Source: MGBC163016 sp964649145
Lineage (GTDB): Bacteria > Actinomycetota > Coriobacteriia > Coriobacteriales > Eggerthellaceae
Reading direction: 5' to 3'
Length of the DNA: 10,196 nt
Assembly: GCA_964649145.1 (NCBI GenBank)
Contig: CAZYOQ010000036.1
Location: 1 to 10,196, forward strand
Each line of letters starts with the position of its first letter. Positions within the stretch are counted from its first letter, which is position 1. The position numbers were made by a program, and so were the translations under genes. Below the pieces are notes generated by a model. That model worked only from the letters and a program-made list of their open reading frames with translations, made no database searches and was not told the origin of the DNA. Below are positions 6,296-10,196 of the stretch, in pieces.

Positions 6296-7738
6296 ATGGA
6301 TTGGTCGCTGTACACCGACTTATATCAGCTAACAATGGCGCAGGGCTATGTGCTTTCTGGCAGAAGTGACGAACAGGCAACCTTCACTATGCATTTTAGG
6401 GATTACCCCTTTGAAGGCGGCTATGCCATAGCATGTGGAATGACCCAGCTAATTGAGGCTATCAACGACTATTCGTTTAGCGAAGACGATATTGACTATC
6501 TGCGCGGTCTTGAGGCTCCAGGCGGGGGGCTACTTTTCGAAGAAGACTTCCTTAAATACTTGCGTTCTATGAAGCTTGTTGTAGACATTGATGCCGTCAA
6601 AGAAGGTACGGTCGTCTTTCCTAACGAGCCTATTGTGCGCGTGCAAGGGCCAATCATGCAATGCCAACTTATCGAGACGGCACTGCTTAACATTGTGAAC
6701 TTCCAGACACTTATAGCCACAAAAGCAGCTCGCGTATGCCAGGCGGCAGGAGACCGCCCTGTTGCTGAGTTTGGGCTTAGGCGTGCACAGGGTTTGGGAG
6801 GTGTGTGGGCGTCTCGCGCAGCAATCGTTGGCGGATGCGCATCCACATCCAACGTACTTGCGGGAAAGCTTTTCGATTTACCTGTATCTGGCACTCATGC
6901 ACATTCGTGGGTCATGTCATTTGAAAGCGAGCTTGAGGCATTTAGGGAATATGCGAGGCTTTTCCCCAAGAACTGCACGCTACTTGTAGACACCTACGAC
7001 GTAGAACAGGGCATTCGAAATGCCATAACAGTAGGCCTTGAGATGCGAGAGCGCGGCGAGAGTCTTTCTGCAATACGAATAGATTCAGGCGACCTTGCAT
7101 GGCTTTCTAAACAGGCAAGACGAATGCTTGATAATGCGGGATTGCAAGATGTAGGCATAGTGCTATCCAATGACCTTGACGAGCGCACCATCAAGTCTAT
7201 TCTCGATGAAGGTGCACCTGTGAATGCATGGGGTGTGGGCACGAAGCTTGCGACCGCCTTCGACCAGCCAACGCTTGGCGGCGTCTACAAGCTTTCGGCT
7301 GTAAAGCTTCCGGGCGATGACAATTGGTCCGAGAGGCTTAAAGTATCGGAATCTGTTAGCAAGACTACTATCCCAGGCGTTTTGAACGTTAGACGCTACT
7401 TTACAGAAGATGGAAAAATTGCAGGGGATATGGTCTTTGATATTGAACATGGCGTGTCATCAGACGAGATAATCGTAGACCCGGTTGATTCTCTACGCAG
7501 GAAAAACCTTGGGGGTATGCGATACACCGAACTGTTAACACCGCTTGTTAGGGGAGGGAATAGCGTCAAGGGCGCAAAATGCAGTGCAAGCGATGCGAAA
7601 GAACGCGCACAGAGCCAATTATCGACTTTGGATGAGACCCAGCTAAGAATGCTTAATCCTCACACCTACCCTGTAGGTTTTGAGGAAGGCCTTCATGAAA
7701 GACGTGACGCTCTAGTGGCTTCTGTAAGAAAGTTTTAG
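6296..7738 (+). CDS. pncB: Nicotinate phosphoribosyltransferase
   Basis: Joins nicotinate to PRPP with ATP hydrolysis to give nicotinate mononucleotide, the first step of the Preiss-Handler route of NAD salvage, in the cytoplasm. The 480-residue protein shows the diagnostic start YTDLYQLTMAQGY (6-18), EFGLRRAQG (158-166), the loop GTHAHSWV (199-206) with the histidines expected to include the phosphorylated one, LLVDTYD (229-235), the PRPP-side RIDSGDL (261-267) and WGVGTKLAT (312-320). Length is normal for the longer bacterial form. The ATG at 6296 has AGGCGG 5 bases upstream and a second AGGAG a few bases earlier. The gap from ricT is 35 bp and includes a run of eight T at 6261-6268. That run lacks a properly placed strong stem, so read-through from ricT is likely but not certain. 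Confidence 0.95.
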   Translation: MDWSLYTDLYQLTMAQGYVLSGRSDEQATFTMHFRDYPFEGGYAIACGMTQLIEAINDYSFSEDDIDYLRGLEAPGGGLLFEEDFLKYLRSMKLVVDIDAVKEGTVVFPNEPIVRVQGPIMQCQLIETALLNIVNFQTLIATKAARVCQAAGDRPVAEFGLRRAQGLGGVWASRAAIVGGCASTSNVLAGKLFDLPVSGTHAHSWVMSFESELEAFREYARLFPKNCTLLVDTYDVEQGIRNAITVGLEMRERGESLSAIRIDSGDLAWLSKQARRMLDNAGLQDVGIVLSNDLDERTIKSILDEGAPVNAWGVGTKLATAFDQPTLGGVYKLSAVKLPGDDNWSERLKVSESVSKTTIPGVLNVRRYFTEDGKIAGDMVFDIEHGVSSDEIIVDPVDSLRRKNLGGMRYTELLTPLVRGGNSVKGAKCSASDAKERAQSQLSTLDETQLRMLNPHTYPVGFEEGLHERRDALVASVRKF

Positions 7739-7883
7739 CGGCTCTGCGCTTGCTTGGTTGTGCCGAGGGGCAAGCTTTGCTGTGTGGCAGCTTTTCGCAT
7801 TGTGGCAAGCTTTTGATGCTATTTGTTTGCAGGCTTGACGGCGCTATTAATTTAGGAGCTTGCAGCTTTAGTTAGGAGAAGAA
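7739..7883 (+). promoter_or_regulatory. Intergenic region before degV: hairpin, short repeats, possible promoter
   Basis: These 145 bp separate pncB from degV. GCTTGC (7748-7753) can pair with GCAAGC (7770-7775), with TTGG/CCGA pairing inside across a 3-base bulge. Only three T follow, so it would be a weak terminator for pncB at best. Three related words follow one another: GGGCAAGCTTT at 7768-7778, TGTGGCAGCTTTT at 7783-7795 and TGTGGCAAGCTTTT at 7801-7814. A possible promoter is TTGTTT (7823-7828) with TATTAA (7845-7850) at 16-bp spacing, a poor match. TTAGGAG occurs at 7852-7858 and again at 7872-7878; the second copy is the degV ribosome-binding site. Confidence 0.4.
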
Positions 7884-8810
7884 ATGCACAAGTGTCAACT
7901 GATATTGGACTCATGTAGCGATATTTCACCGGAACTTGTGAATAAAGAAGGAATCACACTAATTGAATTTCCTTACATTATTGATGGTGAAACGTATTAC
8001 GACGACCTTTTCCAAAGCGTTACCGCAAAGGAATTCTATGACGGCATGCGTAAAGGCAAGGAACCTTCAACCTCTCAGCTTCAGGTGGTAACGCTACAAG
8101 ACACGTTTCGTGCGGCAGCAAAGAACGGCGACCCTGCAGTATTTATTTCGTTTTCTAGCGGGCTTTCGGGAAGCTATGATGTGGCTTGTCTTGTTCGTGA
8201 CCAGGTCTTAGAGGAATTTCCAGATTTCGAGTTCTATGTGGTTGACTCTAAGCTTGCTTCAGTTGCCGAGGGAATGATGGTCTATGAAGCAATTAATCAA
8301 TGGGAAAAGGGAGTAAGTGCTCGCGAACTGGCCAAGTGGGTCGAAGAGGCTCACAATTTTGTTACCTGCGAGTTTATGGTGGACGATTTGGAAGCCCTAA
8401 AAAGGGGAGGGCGCATACCTTCTGGAGTAGCCGCGGCAGGCTCAGCGCTTGACGTGAAGCCAATGCTTAGTATCGATTTGGATGGAACTCTGAAACTTGT
8501 GGGTGTTGCCAGAGGTCGCAAGAAGGGAATCAAACAGCTTGCGGCTTTCTATGAGAAAAATCGTGTGGAAGCAGGCACTGGCCAATATGTTTTCTTAGGT
8601 AATGCCGACTGCCCCAAAGATATGGATCGCCTAAAAGACGAGCTGCTGAAAATCGAACCAGATCTGCTTGTTTTCGAAAATTCCATTGGGCCTGTAATAG
8701 GTTCGCATGTAGGACCTGGCATGATTGCTGTGGTCTTTTGGGGCTCAGACAAACGCGAGAACCTTTCTGTGGCTGACCGCATTGCCAAGCGAATCAAGAG
8801 GGAAGACTAA
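7884..8810 (+). CDS. DegV family protein (fatty-acid-binding, FakB-like)
   Basis: DegV proteins bind a fatty acid in an enclosed pocket; the FakB members present it to the kinase FakA to make acyl-phosphate. The 308 residues are a normal single DegV domain with no fused domain: ILDSCSDI at the N-terminus, EPSTSQLQ (60-67), the serine- and glycine-rich FSSGLSGSYD (90-99), DLEALKRGGRI (168-178), GSALDVKPMLSI (186-197) and the C-terminal GPVIGSHVGPGM (269-280) with the conserved histidine H275. AGGAG lies 5 bases before the ATG. There is no fakA-like DhaK/DhaL kinase in the window, so use as a FakB is inferred from family only. The stop codon overlaps the next start in TAATG at 8808-8812, so the following protein is probably made together with it. 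The assignment to DegV is firm; the ligand is unknown. Confidence 0.93.
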   Translation: MHKCQLILDSCSDISPELVNKEGITLIEFPYIIDGETYYDDLFQSVTAKEFYDGMRKGKEPSTSQLQVVTLQDTFRAAAKNGDPAVFISFSSGLSGSYDVACLVRDQVLEEFPDFEFYVVDSKLASVAEGMMVYEAINQWEKGVSARELAKWVEEAHNFVTCEFMVDDLEALKRGGRIPSGVAAAGSALDVKPMLSIDLDGTLKLVGVARGRKKGIKQLAAFYEKNRVEAGTGQYVFLGNADCPKDMDRLKDELLKIEPDLLVFENSIGPVIGSHVGPGMIAVVFWGSDKRENLSVADRIAKRIKRED

Positions 8811-9898
8811 TGTCTACTTACTGCTATTTAGGAAATGAGCGCTATATAAATGCCACACAAAAGCGTCTAGAAGATGCAGGATATGAACGCGTTGAAGATG
8901 CGGCAAAAGCAAACTTTGTTATCACTTTTTATACATCGCTTACAGCTCTTGAGGAAGCATACTTTGGTGATAATGGCTTAATTGAGGTTATGTCCAAAGG
9001 CTCTGTTGCGATAGATATAAGTGCTGGCACTCCCAACCTTTCTAGTGAGATATGCTCTGTTGCTACCGTTAGCGACCTTGTGATGGTTTGTGCTCCTTTG
9101 GGCGTGAAGAATAAGCTTGCACAAGATGCTTTTGCCCGTGTAAACACTTACTGCTACGCAGGCTCTGAAGACGACGGGGTACAAAGAGCCATGCCTGTTC
9201 TGGACATTTTGTTTGGGGATATAAGACCAGTGGCAGATGCAGGCGCAGCACAACTCTCACGCACCGCTCGAACCATACAAAACACCTCTGAAATGGTTTC
9301 TGCTATAGAGTCGCTTTCTTTATTTGCGGCTTGCAGTAAGTCTGTTGCATCGGATGTTGATGTTGTCTCTCTTGCCCCAAACGCTACCTCCCCTGAAGCG
9401 TATTTCATACTTGAGGCTGTCAAGGAAAAGCGTTTTTATGGCGAATACACTGTCGAGATGCTTCTGGCTGAGATCTCGGCCACGATGATGACAGCCGATG
9501 ACTTCGAGACTATTCTTCCTCAAATAGAGGCAGCATTTCACTTATATGAGCTGCTCGCGATAATAGGCGGAGCTGATATGTCTCCTGCTGCACTTGCGCT
9601 TGTATATGAAGGTGAACCGGCGCAGGGCGAGGGTGTTTGTGGCGAGGATGCCCAGAGTGAGGGTGCAAATGGTCATGAAAGCGGGGGTATTGAATCGGGT
9701 GCTAGCCGTGAGGGCGCTAGTACATGCGATTATGGTCTTGATTGGAGTCGAGTTGAGCAAGTCTATGGCACCTCAGATCACGACCATGATCATGCCTCCG
9801 GCCATGGGGAATACAACGACCAAGACTACTTCGGCGAAGATTTTGACGATGACTTTCCCGATGATTTTGCCGAAGACTACGGCTTTTCTGTGAACTGA
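8810..9898 (+). CDS. Degenerate beta-hydroxyacid dehydrogenase-like protein with acidic His-containing tail
   Basis: The 362-residue product follows the outline of the 6-phosphogluconate / 3-hydroxyisobutyrate dehydrogenase family. It has a first Rossmann strand and helix (4-28), a FVITFYTSLTALEEAYFG segment (36-53), then GLIEVMSKGSVAIDISAGTP (56-75), VMVCAPLGV (91-99), a PVLDILFGDIRPV segment (129-141) and a helical second domain (about 145-265) ending MSPAALALVYEGE. Key positions are altered. The usual GxGxxG loop reads YLGNERYINA. The glycines after the AP motif are missing. Where the family has GxGxxxK with the catalytic lysine, this protein has GAAQLSR (145-151), with Arg in place of Lys. 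From about residue 268 the chain is Gly/Ser/Glu-rich, then has HDHDHASGH (324-332) and a strongly acidic end. GAGGGAAG precedes an ATG that overlaps the degV stop. I infer a non-catalytic or changed-function protein, possibly metal-binding. The family assignment is by eye. Confidence 0.6.
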   Translation: MSTYCYLGNERYINATQKRLEDAGYERVEDAAKANFVITFYTSLTALEEAYFGDNGLIEVMSKGSVAIDISAGTPNLSSEICSVATVSDLVMVCAPLGVKNKLAQDAFARVNTYCYAGSEDDGVQRAMPVLDILFGDIRPVADAGAAQLSRTARTIQNTSEMVSAIESLSLFAACSKSVASDVDVVSLAPNATSPEAYFILEAVKEKRFYGEYTVEMLLAEISATMMTADDFETILPQIEAAFHLYELLAIIGGADMSPAALALVYEGEPAQGEGVCGEDAQSEGANGHESGGIESGASREGASTCDYGLDWSRVEQVYGTSDHDHDHASGHGEYNDQDYFGEDFDDDFPDDFAEDYGFSVN

Positions 9899-9903
9899 CT
9901 TTC

Positions 9904-10196
9904 ATGAATGAGTTTAGCGATTGTGTGCTATGCCCGCATGAATGTCATGTAGACAGGACTGCTGACAAGCTTGGCGTGTGCGCATCCGATGATGTCATGC
10001 GTGTGTCTCGCTTCGCTCTACACCTTTGGGAAGAGCCGCCTATAAGCGGAAGTGCTGGGTCGGGAACTATATTCTTTTCGAATTGCAACTTGAAGTGTGC
10101 CTATTGCCAAAACTTTGCGATATCTAAAGGAGGAGCTGGGCGTGAGACAAGTGTTTCAGATCTCGCAGAAATGTGTCTTGACCTTCAGCGACAAGG
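9904..10196 (+). CDS. PflX-like radical SAM protein (partial, 3' end outside window)
   Basis: Only the first 97 codons and two bases are present; the frame stays open to the window edge. It begins MNEFSDCVLCPHECHVDRTA and continues to GVCASDD, giving an N-terminal four-cysteine module (C7, C10, C14, C26). FFSNCNLKCAYCQNF follows, with the radical SAM CxxxCxxC at C61, C65 and C68, the ligands of the SAM-binding [4Fe-4S] cluster. This combination is typical of the PflX group (COG1313), annotated as putative pyruvate formate-lyase activating-enzyme-like proteins of unknown substrate. True PflA lacks the N-terminal CxxC-type module. The ATG follows the previous stop by 5 bp and has no clear Shine-Dalgarno sequence, so translation may depend on coupling with the preceding gene. 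Confidence 0.85.
   Translation, partial: MNEFSDCVLCPHECHVDRTADKLGVCASDDVMRVSRFALHLWEEPPISGSAGSGTIFFSNCNLKCAYCQNFAISKGGAGRETSVSDLAEMCLDLQRQ

Noticed and set aside
7816..7875. A 19-codon frame (MLFVCRLDGAINLGACSFS) ending in the degV ribosome-binding site, possible leader peptide
   Set aside because: No convincing Shine-Dalgarno sequence, no run of regulatory codons, and no attenuator-like structure after it. The length is easily reached by chance.

Overview
The window looks like chromosomal DNA of an anaerobic actinobacterium. A member of the class Coriobacteriia with moderate GC (about half by eye, not counted) is my best guess; a Cryptobacterium- or Slackia-like lineage would fit. The support is indirect: a two-subunit oxygen-sensitive Fe-S fumarase, a short bacterial malic enzyme, a PflX-type radical SAM protein, and a RicT homologue with a long basic low-complexity tail. 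I see no insertion sequence, prophage gene, tRNA, rRNA or CRISPR array.

Layout. Positions 1-178 are non-coding and rich in repeats: a 10-bp perfect inverted repeat with outer arms, two tandem imperfect copies of a roughly 30-bp unit, and a 7+1+7 hairpin directly behind the fumarase genes. The minus strand then carries the class I fumarase as alpha and beta subunits (transcribed alpha then beta, 3 bp apart). A 90-bp divergent intergenic region separates them from the plus strand, where the rest of the window is read: malic enzyme, thymidylate kinase, DNA polymerase III delta prime, RicT/PSP1 protein and nicotinate phosphoribosyltransferase, with gaps of only a few bases, one overlap and one 35-bp gap. 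After a 145-bp spacer comes a second group: a DegV-family lipid-binding protein, a start/stop-overlapping gene for a degenerate beta-hydroxyacid-dehydrogenase-like protein, and the first 97 codons of a PflX-like radical SAM protein that runs off the right edge.

How the genes work together. Fumarase and malic enzyme interconvert fumarate, malate and pyruvate, and their divergent arrangement suggests a common control region for C4-dicarboxylate metabolism. The tmk-holB-ricT block is a housekeeping group (dTTP supply, clamp loader, RicT) that resembles the Bacillus tmk-yaaQ-yaaR-holB-yaaT order without yaaQ and yaaR. pncB adds NAD salvage. The degV group is the least understood part. Its middle gene keeps the outline of a 6-phosphogluconate / 3-hydroxyisobutyrate dehydrogenase but has lost the glycine-rich nucleotide loop and the catalytic lysine, and it has gained an acidic, histidine-containing tail. 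It is the best candidate here for something undescribed. Most of the window is otherwise ordinary core genome.
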